From Nocardioides sp. (lineage in GTDB: Bacteria > Actinomycetota > Actinomycetes > Propionibacteriales > Nocardioidaceae): a DNA stretch of 64,000 nt. The stretch is from contig JACJWV010000012.1 in NCBI GenBank assembly GCA_020636915.1, positions 101,613-165,612 of the forward strand. Direction: 5' to 3'. Positions 35,423-43,989 of the stretch are shown here, one piece after another. The notes beneath the pieces were generated by a model, which saw only the letters and a list, made by a program, of their open reading frames with translations, was not told the DNA's origin and searched no databases. Positions within the stretch are counted from its first letter, which is position 1; every line of letters begins with the position of its first letter. The position numbers and the translations under genes are program-made.

Positions 35423-36291
35423 TGAGCAGTGCCGTTCGCCTGATGGTTCCCCTCCTGCTGGCCGCCCTGGGAGAGCTCATCTCCGAGCGGGCTGGCGTGA
35501 TGAACATTGGATTGGAAGGCTTCATGACGGCCGGCGCCTTCACGGCGTTCGCCGTGATCGTCGGTGGCTGGGGCGTACTGCCCGCAATCTTGATGGCGGC
35601 GGTGGTGGCGGCCCTGGTCTCGAGCATCATGGCGGTGGGAGCCGTCTGGTTGAGAGGCAACGCCATCCTGGTGGGATTCGCCCTCTTCGTAATGGTTCCC
35701 GGGCTGGCGAACTTCCTCTACGTCCAGAAGAACAACCAGGACGCGACCCCGAAGCTTCACATCTTCACGGTGCCGGTGCTGGAGAAGATCCCCGGGATCG
35801 GGAAGGCGTTGTTCTCGGAGAACGTCTTCTACTGGATCGCGTTAGTCCTCTGCGTCGTGGTCTACCTCCTGTTCTCACGGACCCAGGCCGGACTCACCAT
35901 CACCGCGACAGGTCACGAGCCGGAGACCGTGCGCAAGCGCGGCAAGGACCCGCGCGTCGTCCAGACCTTGGCCGTCCTGGCCTGTGGTGCGCTCGCCGGT
36001 CTCGGTGGCGCCTCCCTGACCCTCGGCGCGGTCGGCTCCTACCAACCGAACATCGTCGACGGCCGAGGTCTCATCGTGATCGCGATCGTCATCCTGGGAC
36101 GGTGGACGGTGCCCGGCGCGATCGCCGGAGCGTTCTTGATCGCCCTCCTCGACGCGATGAAGCTCCGCGTGTCGCAGGACTCCGACATTCCGATCCAACT
36201 GCTCGGGGCGCTGCCGTGGATCGTCGTGATCCTGATGCTCGTGGCGAGCACTCGGATGCGCTCCAGTGCGCCCAGAACCCTTACCCAGTAG
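35401..36291 (+). CDS. ABC importer permease 2 (BPD_transp_2, nucleoside/BMP type)
   Basis: A 296-residue partner of permease 1 with eight or nine helices, of the YufQ type. It shows LAALGELISERAGVMNIGLEGFM, WLRGNAILVGFALF and the GLGGASLTLGAVGSYQPNIVDGRGLI end region. GTG 35401 lies inside the 3' end of the first permease gene and is the only sensible start since the conserved part begins immediately. Confidence 0.92.
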   Translation: METFEAVMSSAVRLMVPLLLAALGELISERAGVMNIGLEGFMTAGAFTAFAVIVGGWGVLPAILMAAVVAALVSSIMAVGAVWLRGNAILVGFALFVMVPGLANFLYVQKNNQDATPKLHIFTVPVLEKIPGIGKALFSENVFYWIALVLCVVVYLLFSRTQAGLTITATGHEPETVRKRGKDPRVVQTLAVLACGALAGLGGASLTLGAVGSYQPNIVDGRGLIVIAIVILGRWTVPGAIAGAFLIALLDAMKLRVSQDSDIPIQLLGALPWIVVILMLVASTRMRSSAPRTLTQ

Positions 36292-36316
36292 CGACGACCA
36301 GCGAAAGAGGCCTCCG

Positions 36317-37054
36317 ATGACCGACTACTCCTACCTCTACGGCCAGCGGCGAGCGCTTCCCGCCGACGGTTCGTACGAGTCGTACTTCGACCTGTCCCGC
36401 ACTGCATTCGTGTCCATCGACATGCACGAAGGTCACCTGTCGGAGAGCCCCAACTGTCCGTGCCCGGCTCCCCGTGCTCGGGCCATCATCGATGAGGTCA
36501 ACGCCGTGCACCGCCGCGGCCGCGATCTCGGGGCTCGCGTGGTCCATGTCCGGACTGGGTTGCGGCCCTCCGGAGCCGACGATGTGAACGGCATCCCCAG
36601 CGCGTGGCGGCTACCGTTCGCCGAGTACGTTGGCGGGATCCCGAACGTCGACCAGCACGCCCTGGAAGGCACCGAGTGGACCAACATAGTCACCGAGGTG
36701 CTGCCCGGGGACGAGATCGTCAGCAGTAAGAAGCGACTCTCTGCCTTCTATCCGACCGACCTCGACTTCCTGCTTCGCCAGATGGACATCCGGACCGTCG
36801 TGCTCACCGGATGCATGACGGATTGCTGCATCCTCAATAGCGCTTTCGACGCCTCCAACCACAACTACCGGGTCATCGTGGTTCGCGACTGCGTCGCCGG
36901 GACGAACGACGAGTTGGAGAAGGCGGCCCTCACCATCATCTCGCTCAATCTCGGACTGGTCATGGACGCCAACGACCTCGTCGACTCATGGTTGTCACGG
37001 CGAGATGACGATTCTGTTGAAGTTGCTTCAACACCATTGACCTTCAGCGAGTGA
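36317..37054 (+). CDS. Isochorismatase-fold cysteine hydrolase (amidohydrolase)
   Basis: The 245-residue product belongs to the isochorismatase-like family, which includes N-carbamoylsarcosine amidase, ureidoacrylate, biuret and maleamate amidohydrolases. The catalytic triad is visible: Asp in FVSIDMHEGH, Lys in SSKKRLSAF and the nucleophile Cys in LTGCMTDCC. It sits inside the importer operon between permease 2 and the binding lipoprotein, so it probably hydrolyses the imported compound or an early intermediate. ATG 36317 follows GAAAGAGG. Near its 3' end a GTTGAAG-TTG-CTTCAAC palindrome (37016-37032) is present. Confidence 0.9.
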   Translation: MTDYSYLYGQRRALPADGSYESYFDLSRTAFVSIDMHEGHLSESPNCPCPAPRARAIIDEVNAVHRRGRDLGARVVHVRTGLRPSGADDVNGIPSAWRLPFAEYVGGIPNVDQHALEGTEWTNIVTEVLPGDEIVSSKKRLSAFYPTDLDFLLRQMDIRTVVLTGCMTDCCILNSAFDASNHNYRVIVVRDCVAGTNDELEKAALTIISLNLGLVMDANDLVDSWLSRRDDDSVEVASTPLTFSE

Positions 37055-37083
37055 GGCTCTAGATTCAGCGCACGTCAGCGTTG

Positions 37084-37098
37084 TTAAACAATATTGAA
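37084..37098 (+). promoter_or_regulatory. Operator-like site (TTAAAC-AAT-ATTGAA)
   Basis: Right half perfect, left half two mismatches from TTCAAT-N3-ATTGAA. It is 33 bp upstream of the lipoprotein start, in an AT-rich stretch unlike the surroundings. The lipoprotein gene may therefore have its own promoter within the operon. Confidence 0.45.
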
Positions 37099-37130
37099 AC
37101 CTTTCTCGGCGGATATTGAGGAGCTCGTCA

Positions 37131-38159
37131 ATGGGCAACAAGCGTCTGGTAGTGCTGGCCGCCGCGATCTCGGGGGCGTTGGTCCTCTCCGCGTGCGGGG
37201 GGAGTGACAAGTCCTCCGGCTCCGAGAGCTCGGGCGAAGGCATGAAGCTCGGCCTCATTCAAGAGGCTCGGCCGGAGGTCGAACCGTGGAGTGCTTCCTG
37301 GCACGACTCCGTGCAGGCGGTCATCGATGACAACCCTGGGACCACCGTGACCGAGACGTTCGACGCTTACGACGCGACGCGCGCCGAGCCGGTGATTCGT
37401 CAGATGCTCGACGATGGTGCCAACGTCATGCTGATGTCGACCTTCGTCCTTGCGGACGCAGCCAAGGCTGTCGCCGCCGACTACCCCGACATCCCGATGA
37501 TCGTGACCGCGTTCGGGGTGACCCAGAAGCCGAACCTCAACGCCGGCACGGCGAGCTACCTCGAGATCGGCTACTCCACCTGCTGGCTCCTGACCAAGCA
37601 GTCCCCCGACGGTCGCATCGGCGTGGTCGGCGCCCAGGAGGCACCGTTCGAGGTGGAGATCCAGAAGGGCTGCGAGCTTGGCGCGAAGGCTGCGAACCCG
37701 GACTACAAGATCACCAAGCTGAGCACGAACAGCTTTACCGACGTGCAGGCCAGCCGCGAGCAGGTGCAAACGCTCCTCGACCAAGGCATCGAGCAAATCT
37801 ACCTGCTCTCCGGCACCGAGGACGCTGTCGGCGGGCTCCGGCTCTGCGAGGAGGCGCAGGCGCAGTGCGCCACCTGGGGTGGCGACGCCGCGCAGTGGGC
37901 GCCGAACGGCACACTCCTCACCGTCGGCCTCGACTGGCAGGGCGTGATCGAGGAGCTCATGGACCAGGCTGAGAACGGCCTCAAGGACCCAACGACCTTC
38001 GACCTGACCTATGGCTCGAAGGGCCTGACGGCGCTCGACTACGCCGACAACCCGGCGGTCAGCGACGAGGTCCAGGCCGAGTTCGAGCAGGTCCTCGCTG
38101 ACCTGGCCAGCGAGAAGATCAAGCTGCCGGACAGCGAGGCTCACCCGGGTCTTCGCTGA
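37131..38159 (+). CDS. BMP family substrate-binding lipoprotein
   Basis: The ligand-binding component of the importer. It has a lipoprotein signal peptide with lipobox LSAC (about residues 19-22), then a Ser/Gly-rich linker. The BMP (basic membrane protein/Med/PnrA) domain has LGLIQEARPEVEPWSASWHDS, DYPDIPMIVTAFG and IGVVGAQEAPFEVEIQKGCELGA. BMP proteins bind nucleosides, purines and related heterocycles. ATG 37131 is preceded by GAGGAG at good spacing. The 342-residue length is normal. A 15-bp hairpin follows at 38185-38226. Confidence 0.92.
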   Translation: MGNKRLVVLAAAISGALVLSACGGSDKSSGSESSGEGMKLGLIQEARPEVEPWSASWHDSVQAVIDDNPGTTVTETFDAYDATRAEPVIRQMLDDGANVMLMSTFVLADAAKAVAADYPDIPMIVTAFGVTQKPNLNAGTASYLEIGYSTCWLLTKQSPDGRIGVVGAQEAPFEVEIQKGCELGAKAANPDYKITKLSTNSFTDVQASREQVQTLLDQGIEQIYLLSGTEDAVGGLRLCEEAQAQCATWGGDAAQWAPNGTLLTVGLDWQGVIEELMDQAENGLKDPTTFDLTYGSKGLTALDYADNPAVSDEVQAEFEQVLADLASEKIKLPDSEAHPGLR

Positions 38160-38179
38160 CGGTTAGGAACGCCAAGCGA

Positions 38180-38914
38180 GTGTTAGCGGTGAGGGGTAGG
38201 TTCTCCGGGATCTACCCCTCACCGCTTCGCGGCGTCCTCTTCGATCTTGACGACACCCTCCTCGATCATCGAGGTGCGGTCGACGAGGCGCTCGCCCGAT
38301 GGCGCCGACTCGAGGGTCTCGACATTGCTTATCAGCTGCTCCGCGAGCGCTGGCTTGAGCTTGAGACCACGTACTACCGCCGATTTCAGGCCGGTGAGCT
38401 CACCAAGGCCGAGCAGCGTCGCGCTCGGATCCGGGCGCTCCTCCCGCAGCGTGAACTCAACGACGTCGAGGCCGACCTTGCCTTCGGCCGTTACTGGGCG
38501 GCGTATGTCGATGCGTGGCGAGCTTTCCCCGACGCTCTAAGCGCCCTGGACCGCGCTCGGCAGGCAGGGCTTGCGACCGGGATCCTGACGAACGGCGATG
38601 GCGACGACCAGCGACGCAAGGTCGTCGCAGCAGGTATTGCCGCGACCGGCGTCCCCGTCTTCGCGTCCTCGGAGCTCCCGGCGGCGAAGCCGGACCCCAG
38701 GGCGTTCACGACTGCCTGTTCTCGCCTCGGGGTCAGGCCCGAGCACTGCCTGGTCGTCGGGGACTCGCTGGAGAACGACGTCTCAGGAGCACGCGCGGCA
38801 TCGATGCCAGTCGTGCTCCTGGATCGGTATGCGCGGCACCTAGCCGTCGACGTCCCGCGGATCTCGTCGCTCGATGAGCTCCGGTTCCAGCCGCCGCCGA
38901 TTCGGTCGGCATAG
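38180..38914 (+). CDS. HAD superfamily hydrolase
   Basis: A HAD-IA type phosphatase-like enzyme of 244 residues. Motif I is VLFDLDDTLLDH, motif II ILTNGDG, motif III lysine in PAAKPDPRAF and motif IV VVGDSLENDV. A helical cap lies between motifs I and II. The start is uncertain: GTG 38180 and GTG 38189 both lie at or inside a strong hairpin, and no other in-frame start precedes motif I. It follows the lipoprotein gene by 20 bp. The substrate is unknown. Confidence 0.87.
   Translation: MLAVRGRFSGIYPSPLRGVLFDLDDTLLDHRGAVDEALARWRRLEGLDIAYQLLRERWLELETTYYRRFQAGELTKAEQRRARIRALLPQRELNDVEADLAFGRYWAAYVDAWRAFPDALSALDRARQAGLATGILTNGDGDDQRRKVVAAGIAATGVPVFASSELPAAKPDPRAFTTACSRLGVRPEHCLVVGDSLENDVSGARAASMPVVLLDRYARHLAVDVPRISSLDELRFQPPPIRSA
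38185..38226 (+). terminator. 15 bp hairpin after the lipoprotein gene
   Basis: Bases 38185-38199 pair perfectly with 38212-38226 around a 12-base loop. Position 26 bp after the lipoprotein stop suits a terminator, though no T-run follows. It covers the start of the HAD gene, so it could also hinder translation or attenuate read-through. Confidence 0.55.
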
Positions 38915-38926
38915 GTCTGCTCGCCC

Positions 38927-39499
38927 TCAGGCGTCGGAGGGGACTCCCACGTCGAAGACCTGCATTAGGTCGGCCAGCGTGCGGTAGTAGCCGACAAGGG
39001 CGATGACTTCGATCATCGGCGGCACGCCGAGGCGGGAGGCCAGGGTGGCGTACGTCGCGTCGTCGAGCGCTGCTCCGTCGAGGACGCAAGCCACCAGGTC
39101 CACGCTCGCCTGCTCGACCGGGTCGGTGCTAGTGAAGTCACCGCGGGCTACGGCCTCCAGCTCGGCCTCGGTGAGGCCAACGGCCAGGCCGATGGGCTCA
39201 TGGGCCCATGCCTCGAAGGCCGACCCCGTGGCCCGGGCGACCATCAGGATCGCGATTTCGCGGACCCTTGGGGTCAGGGAAGTGCCATAGCGTATCGCCG
39301 ACCCTAACTGCTGAAGCGCGTTGCCCAGCTGGGGTGCGTGGAGCATGATCCCGAAGGGCCCGTTGAGGGAGCCGTCACCGGCGGTCAACGGGAAGTGCTG
39401 GACGCCCTTCGCCCGGTCGCCACCCGCGATGCCGTCGTACACGACCTGCTGGGCGTCGTCGAGCGCATCCGGGGTCAGTCGCGGTAGTCGCTCTGTCAT
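38927..39499 (-). CDS. Carboxymuconolactone decarboxylase (AhpD-like) family protein
   Basis: A 190-residue all-helical protein of the CMD/AhpD fold (FGIMLHAPQLGNALQQLGSAIRYG, REIAILMVARATGSAFEAWAHEPIG). The CxxC pair of the peroxiredoxin-reductase branch is absent (ATGSAFEAWAH instead), so it is closer to the decarboxylase-like members. Reaction unknown. It is the last gene of the cyclase-CoxG-CMD unit; ATG 39499 overlaps the CoxG stop by 4 bp. It faces the HAD gene with 12 bp between them. Confidence 0.85.
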   Translation of the reverse strand: MTERLPRLTPDALDDAQQVVYDGIAGGDRAKGVQHFPLTAGDGSLNGPFGIMLHAPQLGNALQQLGSAIRYGTSLTPRVREIAILMVARATGSAFEAWAHEPIGLAVGLTEAELEAVARGDFTSTDPVEQASVDLVACVLDGAALDDATYATLASRLGVPPMIEVIALVGYYRTLADLMQVFDVGVPSDA

Positions 39500-40224
39500 C
39501 GCTGCTGATACCAGTCGTCCCACGGACCGAACTCGCGGGCCTCGGTCGAGCGAGGCCCACCCCCGGACCGTGACCGCCGACCGAAGGCCAGCCAACTGAG
39601 GGCGAAGCCGAGGAGGCCCCCGATGATCGCCTGGCCGTAGCGTTCCTTAATCATCGGTACCACAAGAGACAGCATGTCCATGCTCTCCCCGCCGTCGGCG
39701 ACCCGTGACGAGGAGGCGGCCGCGGGGGAGGTCGGGGCTGACGACGCAGGGGACGGAGCGGAGGTGCTCGCCGCCGCCGGGCGCCCGATAGCGGCCGAGA
39801 TGTTGGCGGCGAACTGGCCTAGCAGGCGGTTGCTCACGTCGGCGATGGCACCTCGGCCGAACTGGGCCATCCGCCCGGAGATGTCCAGCTCGGTGTCGAT
39901 CAGCACCCGTGTGCGCGTCTGCGTCGCAGGCTCCAGCCGCGCGTGGATCTGCGCGTTGGCGGCGGCCTGGCCCTTGGGATCCTTGCCGGCCGCCGCGATC
40001 ACGGCGCTGTGGCTGCTGTCGTCCTTTTGCGCGAAGTGCGCCGTTCCGCGGAAGTGCGCCGAGATGGGTCCGACCTTGACCTTGACGCTGCCTAGGTAGT
40101 TCTCGCCCTCCACGCCCTCGAGCGCTGCGCCGGGCATGCAGGGCATGACCCGTGTGAGGTCGGTCAGGAACTCCCAGGCCTCGTCAATCCCGCAGTCGAT
40201 CTCGAATTCGTTGTTGAGCAGCAT
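39496..40224 (-). CDS. CoxG-like SRPBCC family protein with C-terminal membrane anchor
   Basis: Residues 1-150 form the CoxG/SRPBCC domain (LLNNEFEIDCGIDEAWEFL, PCMPGAALEGVEGENYLGSVKVKVGPI, LDISGRMAQFGRGAIADVSNRLLGQFAANI). CoxG-type proteins are encoded with molybdenum hydroxylases and link the CO dehydrogenase maturation or enzyme complex to the membrane. An Ala/Ser/Pro linker and one helix (AIIGGLLGFALSWLAFG, near residue 210) follow. ATG 40224 starts the conserved sequence; the open frame upstream is not conserved. It lies 16 bp after the cyclase gene and supports a link between that gene and the Mo-hydroxylase genes. Confidence 0.9.
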   Translation of the reverse strand: MLLNNEFEIDCGIDEAWEFLTDLTRVMPCMPGAALEGVEGENYLGSVKVKVGPISAHFRGTAHFAQKDDSSHSAVIAAAGKDPKGQAAANAQIHARLEPATQTRTRVLIDTELDISGRMAQFGRGAIADVSNRLLGQFAANISAAIGRPAAASTSAPSPASSAPTSPAAASSSRVADGGESMDMLSLVVPMIKERYGQAIIGGLLGFALSWLAFGRRSRSGGGPRSTEAREFGPWDDWYQQR

Positions 40225-40240
40225 GTCCCCAGTCTCCTTA

Positions 40241-41074
40241 TCAGCCCACGCTGCTTGTGAAGCCCTCGATGACTTCGTCGGCGCCGCAGTCGAAGAAGGC
40301 CATGATGCGGCAGGGGCACGCCTCTCCGCCCTCGATCTTCCAGGGGAATGCACCGATGATTGCGCGCTGGTTCAGCACGGTCTTCAGGTCGCCTCCGACG
40401 TTCTCGGCGTGGATGCAACCGTCCTGGAATGCCAAGTGGTGCATCGGGAAGATGTCGGAGGTGATCTCGCGCCCCGACATGTGGTGGGTGTAGGTGTACT
40501 CGCCGAAGAACTCCTTGTAGGACATCCCCACGTGCTTCTCGAACTCCGCGAGCAGGTCGGGGCGCATGTTGCGGATCGTGGTGTTCATCGGGTGGTCGCC
40601 GGAACCGGCGTCGATGCCCCACCACCGGATCTCCATGTCGGCCATCCACTCGGCCAGCCGCGCCGAGCCGCCCGGGTGCATGGTGAAGTAGCGGACCAGG
40701 TCCTGCTTCGGCATGTCCTGGTAGTAGTCGATGAACCCGGTGTGGATAATCAGGATGTCGCCCTTCTTGATCTCCACGTTGCGCGTGATGTGCTCGGGCT
40801 CGATGAGGTCCCAGTCGCTGACGACGTCGGACACGTCGACGATCGCGCCGGGGTGGATCAGCTTGTCCAGTGGCAGGGAGGCCATGTCGAGACCACCGTC
40901 GGTCCCGTGCATGGGTCCGTCGAGGTGGGTGCCGGTGTGCAACGACGACTCGATCCGCTGGGAGACGATCTGGTTCGTCTGCAGGTTCTGCGTGTAGTAC
41001 ATCTTGTTGCCGGCGTACCCGACCCAACCGGGCGTGTGGATGCTGTAGGGGTGCGTCATGTCGACGATGCGCAT
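40241..41074 (-). CDS. Cyclase family protein (metal-dependent hydrolase)
   Basis: A 277-residue protein of the cyclase/kynurenine formamidase superfamily, which hydrolyses amides or opens lactam rings using a metal site. The metal-binding motif HTGTHLDGPMHG (HxGTHxDxPxH) is complete near residue 47. Further conserved parts are ILIIHTGF, HPGGSARLAEW, WGIDAGSGDHP and FPMHHLAFQDGCIHAENV. ATG 41074 follows a GGAG-containing leader. Two operator-like sites lie just upstream (41098-41132). It is a good candidate for a ring-opening step. Confidence 0.9.
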   Translation of the reverse strand: MRIVDMTHPYSIHTPGWVGYAGNKMYYTQNLQTNQIVSQRIESSLHTGTHLDGPMHGTDGGLDMASLPLDKLIHPGAIVDVSDVVSDWDLIEPEHITRNVEIKKGDILIIHTGFIDYYQDMPKQDLVRYFTMHPGGSARLAEWMADMEIRWWGIDAGSGDHPMNTTIRNMRPDLLAEFEKHVGMSYKEFFGEYTYTHHMSGREITSDIFPMHHLAFQDGCIHAENVGGDLKTVLNQRAIIGAFPWKIEGGEACPCRIMAFFDCGADEVIEGFTSSVG

Positions 41075-41097
41075 GGAGGTCTCCGCTCTGAGCCTAT

Positions 41098-41132
41098 GTC
41101 AATCCTGGTGAAAGACATTCTATGGTATTGAA
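41098..41132 (-). promoter_or_regulatory. Two operator-like sites 20 bp apart upstream of the cyclase gene
   Basis: TTCTAT-GGT-ATTGAA at 41118-41132 has one mismatch to TTCAAT-N3-ATTGAA. A weaker GTCAAT-CCT-GGTGAA lies at 41098-41112, exactly two helical turns away. Both overlap the short gap between the Mo-hydroxylase operon end and the cyclase start, suggesting a separate promoter for cyclase-CoxG-CMD. Confidence 0.45.
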
Positions 41133-43483
41133 ACCTGATCCACCAGTCGCCTGAGCAGTAGGGGACGGATCGGTACGGAGGTGATCGCCCCCGGGATGCG
41201 AAGCGCGTCGTCGACAGCAGAGCCGATCGCGGCTGCGACCGCCGTGGTGCCGCCCTCGCCGGCACCCTTGACCCCGAGCGGGTTGAGTGGGCTGGGGGCG
41301 TCCTCAGTCAGGAGGATCTCCACGTCAGGCATCTCGCGGACGGTCGGGATCAGGTAGTCCATGAAGGTGGTGCACAGCGGGGTGCCGTCCTCGGAGTAGA
41401 GGAACTCCTCATAGACGGCGCCGCCGATGCCCTGGGCGACCCCGCCGGTGATCTGGCCCTCGACCAGAGTCGGGTTAAGCGCCCGGCCCACGTCGTACCC
41501 CACGATGAAGCGTTCGATCGCGAGGTGTCCGGTCTCGCGGTCGATGGAGACCACGGCCGCGTGCAGCCCATAGGGGTAGGTCATGTGGTCGGTCCGGAAC
41601 CACCCATCGGCGCTGAAGCCCGGCTCCTCCTTCATCGCCGCGGCGTTCATCGGCTCGAGAAGCTGCGCGATCTCGCCCAGAGTCAGCCGCTGGGCGCGGT
41701 TCTCGCGTACCTCCACGCCGCCTTCGACGAGCTCGACCTCTTCGAAGCTGACCTTGAACTCGTGCGCTGCGACCCGGCGTGCCTTCTCAGCGAGCGCCTC
41801 GGTCGCGATGGCCGCCGCCGAGCCCGCCATCACGGCGAGGCGGGTGGCGAAGGCGCCGCGGCCGTACTCGAAGAGGTCGGTCCGCCCGCGGACGACGCGG
41901 ATGGGCTCGTGGGAGATCTGCAGGCCGTCCGCGACGACCTGGGCCAGCACGGTGTCGACACCCTGGCCGACCGAGCTCGCGCCGCAGGAGATGGTCACCT
42001 GGCCGGCGCCGTCGACGGCCACGCGAGCACCTTCGAACGGACCGATCCCGCTTTTCTCGACGAAGTAGCCGAAGCCGAAGCCGACCAACTCGCCCTGCGC
42101 ACGGCGCCCCTCGACCTCGGCGCGGATGCCGGGGAAGTCGAACCGTTCCGAGACCTTGTCGAGGAGCAACGCGTAGTCACCGGAGTCGTGGACCAGGTGC
42201 GTGCCCATCGCCTGGATGGGTCGCTCGAAGGGCATCTTGTCGGCGGGGATGAAGTTGGTACGCCGTACGGTGGCCGGGTCGAGGCCGAGTTCGCGAGCGA
42301 TGGTGTCGACAAGCCGCTCCCGAGCGAAGGTGCCCTCGTAGCGGCCCGGCGAGCGGTAGGTCCCGGCCGGCGTCTTGTGCGTGAGGCGGACTCGGGCGCG
42401 GGCCCTGAAGTGCGGGATGACGTAGGGGCCCGGGAGCATCGAGGCGGTCAGCGACGCGACGGTGGCGCCGTGGGTGCGCACGTAGGCACCTTGGTCGAGG
42501 AAGAACTCGGCGTCCATGGCCTCGATGAAGCCGTCCTCGACCCGGACCAGCGCCTGGATGCGGTGGTGCTGGCCTCGTGAGTGGTTCGTGGCCACAAGGT
42601 GCTCCTGGCGGTCCTCGATCCACTTGATCGGCCGCCGCAACCGCATCGCCGCCACCGTGACCAGCACGTCCTCGGGGTAGAGCTCGCCGCGAGGCCCGAA
42701 GCCGCCGCCGACGTGAGTCTCGCGGACGACCACCCGGTGCGGAGGCAGGCCGACCATCGCTGCGATGGCCTCGCGGTTCCAGAAGGGGACCTTCGCGGCT
42801 CCGTCCACGACGAGCAGCTGGTCGGACTCGTCGTAGGACGCCACGAGCCCGCGGCACTCCATGGGCACCGCGGTGTGCCGACCGATCCGTGCCTCGGTGG
42901 TGAAAACCCGGTGAGTGCCCTTCTTGACGAGCCGGTCCGCCTTGGCGAAGGCGGCGTCGATGTCGCCGTACTCCTCGACGAAGGTGGTCGCCTCGGAGTC
43001 CTGGGCCGCGACCTGGTCGCCGGTGTTCGAGGCCCAGGTCGCCTGCTCGGCGTCGATCCAGGGGATCGGCTCGGTGTCGGCCTGCAGATGTGCCTGGCCG
43101 GGCTCGATCTCGACGTCGACGAGCTCGGCGCCGTCCTCGGCGAGGTAGGCCGAGGTCGCGAAGACGACGGCGACGGGTTCGCCGACGTACCGGACCTCAC
43201 GACGCGCCAGGACGGGCTGCCGATAAGGGATGAGCTCGGGGCGAGGTGTCAGGCGGAACCCGATCGCGGGCAGCTCGGCGATGTCGTCGAAGGTCCACGC
43301 GGTCACGACACCGTCGAGCAGCAAGGCCTGCGAGACGTCGACCTTGACGATCCGACCGTGGGCCACGGGCGAGCGGACGACCCGCATGTGCAGCTCGCCT
43401 GAGCGGACGGTGTCAGCGGCGAACCGACCCGCGCCACGGAGCAGGACGGGGTCCTCGATGCGCCTGGCGCGATCGCCGATCAT
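41120..43483 (-). CDS. Molybdopterin-binding catalytic subunit of a xanthine dehydrogenase-family hydroxylase (second copy)
   Basis: A 787-residue large subunit of the xanthine oxidase/CO dehydrogenase family, which hydroxylates heterocycles or aldehydes with water as oxygen source. The N-domain starts IEDPVLLRGAGRF and continues VRYVGEPVAVVFA. The Mo-cofactor domain shows GGGFGPRGELYPED, TYRSPGRYEGTF, ISCGASSVGQGVDTVLAQ and the catalytic glutamate in VKGAGEGGTTAVAAAIG. The RSPGR loop differs from the RGVSR loop of the other copy, so substrate specificity probably differs. ATG 43483 overlaps the Fe-S subunit stop (ATGA). It is the last gene of the operon. Confidence 0.92.
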   Translation of the reverse strand: MIGDRARRIEDPVLLRGAGRFAADTVRSGELHMRVVRSPVAHGRIVKVDVSQALLLDGVVTAWTFDDIAELPAIGFRLTPRPELIPYRQPVLARREVRYVGEPVAVVFATSAYLAEDGAELVDVEIEPGQAHLQADTEPIPWIDAEQATWASNTGDQVAAQDSEATTFVEEYGDIDAAFAKADRLVKKGTHRVFTTEARIGRHTAVPMECRGLVASYDESDQLLVVDGAAKVPFWNREAIAAMVGLPPHRVVVRETHVGGGFGPRGELYPEDVLVTVAAMRLRRPIKWIEDRQEHLVATNHSRGQHHRIQALVRVEDGFIEAMDAEFFLDQGAYVRTHGATVASLTASMLPGPYVIPHFRARARVRLTHKTPAGTYRSPGRYEGTFARERLVDTIARELGLDPATVRRTNFIPADKMPFERPIQAMGTHLVHDSGDYALLLDKVSERFDFPGIRAEVEGRRAQGELVGFGFGYFVEKSGIGPFEGARVAVDGAGQVTISCGASSVGQGVDTVLAQVVADGLQISHEPIRVVRGRTDLFEYGRGAFATRLAVMAGSAAAIATEALAEKARRVAAHEFKVSFEEVELVEGGVEVRENRAQRLTLGEIAQLLEPMNAAAMKEEPGFSADGWFRTDHMTYPYGLHAAVVSIDRETGHLAIERFIVGYDVGRALNPTLVEGQITGGVAQGIGGAVYEEFLYSEDGTPLCTTFMDYLIPTVREMPDVEILLTEDAPSPLNPLGVKGAGEGGTTAVAAAIGSAVDDALRIPGAITSVPIRPLLLRRLVDQVSIP

Positions 43484-43989
43484 GCAGGCGCCTGCTCGGC
43501 CGGCTCCGCACCCGACTCGGCATTCATGGTCCGCTGGGCGGCGAGGGCGGCCTTGATGATGTTCTGGTAGCCGGTGCAACGACACAGGTTGGAACTCAGG
43601 ACGTCGCGCAGCTCCTCCTCGTTGGCCGTCGGGTTCTCCTCCAGGTAGCCCGTGATCAGGGTCAGGAACCCGGGCGTGCAGAATCCGCACTGCAGCCCGT
43701 GGTTATCCCAGAACGCCTGCTGGACCGGGTGGAGGGTGTCGTCGTCGGGCGCGAGACCCTCGACGGTGCGGACCGAGGAGCCCTCGGCCTGGACCGCGAA
43801 CATCAGGCACGCGCGCACGGGCTGCCCGTCCACCAGGACGGTGCACGCACCGCAGACACCATGCTCACAACCCAAGTGGGTGCCCGTCAGCCCACAGTCG
43901 TCGCGCAGGGCGTCGGCAAGGGTGCGGCGCGGCTCGACGTCGAGGTCGTAGCGGTCACCATTGACGTAGAGGCGAAGCGGTGTCGTCAT
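43480..43989 (-). CDS. (2Fe-2S)-binding subunit of the molybdenum hydroxylase
   Basis: A 169-residue electron-transfer subunit with both clusters. The plant-type ferredoxin cluster is in GCEHGVCGACTVLVDGQPVRAC, and the second in CGFCTPGFL with CRCTGYQNI. It passes electrons from the Mo centre to FAD. It is placed between two catalytic subunit genes with 4-bp overlaps on both sides, so it may serve both. Confidence 0.95.
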   Translation of the reverse strand: MTTPLRLYVNGDRYDLDVEPRRTLADALRDDCGLTGTHLGCEHGVCGACTVLVDGQPVRACLMFAVQAEGSSVRTVEGLAPDDDTLHPVQQAFWDNHGLQCGFCTPGFLTLITGYLEENPTANEEELRDVLSSNLCRCTGYQNIIKAALAAQRTMNAESGAEPAEQAPA

